NCBI GenBank assembly: GCA_902826815.1
Contig: CADEGF010000022.1
Span: forward strand, 29,561 to 93,560
Length of the DNA: 64,000 bases
Direction of reading: 5' to 3'
DNA from: an uncultured Mycobacteriaceae bacterium
GTDB taxonomy: Bacteria > Actinomycetota > Actinomycetes > Mycobacteriales > Mycobacteriaceae
Position 1 is the stretch's first letter, and every line of letters begins with the position of its first letter. This document shows, in pieces, positions 63,938 through 64,000 of this stretch. The notes beneath the pieces are model-generated. The model saw nothing but the letters and a program-made list of their open reading frames with translations, had not been told where the DNA came from and did no database searches. The position numbers and the translations under genes are program-made.

Positions 63938-64000
63938 ATGACATCTCCACCACAATCCGCAACCATCGCAGCGCCATCGGTGGCTGACTGCTTTCCAGCA
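63938..64000 (+). CDS. Partial gene at right edge, possibly leuA
   Basis: ATG 63938 opens a frame without stop to the window end: 21 residues, beginning MTSPPQSATIAAP. Nothing in these residues identifies the product. The leader peptide and hairpin 40-110 bases upstream suggest a branched-chain amino acid biosynthesis gene, with 2-isopropylmalate synthase (leuA) the best guess. Confidence 0.4.
   Translation, partial: MTSPPQSATIAAPSVADCFPA

Overview
This is high-GC actinobacterial DNA, almost certainly from a mycobacterium (Mycolicibacterium-like). Evidence for this: GTG starts are common, neighbouring genes are often coupled by ATGA, GTGA or TGATG overlaps, one gene encodes the short mycobacterial-type ATP-dependent DNA ligase LigB beside cstA, and the window is dense in FadD, FadE, EchA and P450-type genes. 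I see no rRNA, tRNA, CRISPR array, insertion sequence or phage gene. No stretch over 300 bases lacks a gene.

Region 1 (1-34.2 kb, plus 44.1-47.9 kb) is a large catabolic supercluster. It holds four acyl-CoA ligases, six crotonases, a thiolase, a lipid-transfer-type thiolase homologue, an SDR, a DHDPS-fold aldolase, two amidohydrolases, a side-by-side acyl-CoA dehydrogenase pair, an extended SDR, two DapB-like oxidoreductases around a receptor-like protein, a molybdopterin oxidoreductase, a CoA-transferase, two P450s, a KshA-like Rieske oxygenase, a flavin monooxygenase, an alpha/beta hydrolase, two hotdog proteins, an F420/FMN luciferase-like enzyme and a carboxyltransferase. The mix resembles degradation of a steroid- or terpenoid-like polycyclic carboxylic acid. 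The substrate cannot be read from sequence.

Eight promoters in region 1 carry one conserved 19-base palindrome, roughly TACTGWAAnnnnTACAGTA, lying on the likely -10 element. One copy sits between a TetR gene (8205-8924) and its divergent neighbour. The simplest model is that this TetR represses itself and the whole supercluster, probably until an acyl-CoA intermediate appears. I know of no characterised regulator with this motif; it matches neither the KstR nor the KstR2 consensus. This is the best candidate for an undescribed system here.

Region 2 (35.3-44.0 kb) interrupts the regulon. It has an operon of GntP-type transporter, CaiB-family CoA-transferase, HMG-CoA-lyase-like enzyme, 2-hydroxyacid dehydrogenase and IclR regulator, with its own palindrome. 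Next to it is a TetR gene divergent from a kinase-fold/SnoaL/luciferase-like operon around a perfect 15-base palindrome.

Region 3 (47.9-60.7 kb) is general: a secreted Gly/Pro repeat protein, a ybdD-like gene overlapping cstA, ligB, a YqeY-like gene, a membrane-anchored sulfite-oxidase-fold protein, an SDR, poxB, an MHS-family transporter, a kinase-fold protein and a TSUP permease.

Region 4 (60.7-64.0 kb) has a MarR regulator with a perfect operator and an ABC-2 exporter, a Fic protein with a likely fused VbhA-like antitoxin segment, and a branched-chain amino acid leader peptide with a long hairpin ahead of a partial gene, perhaps leuA.
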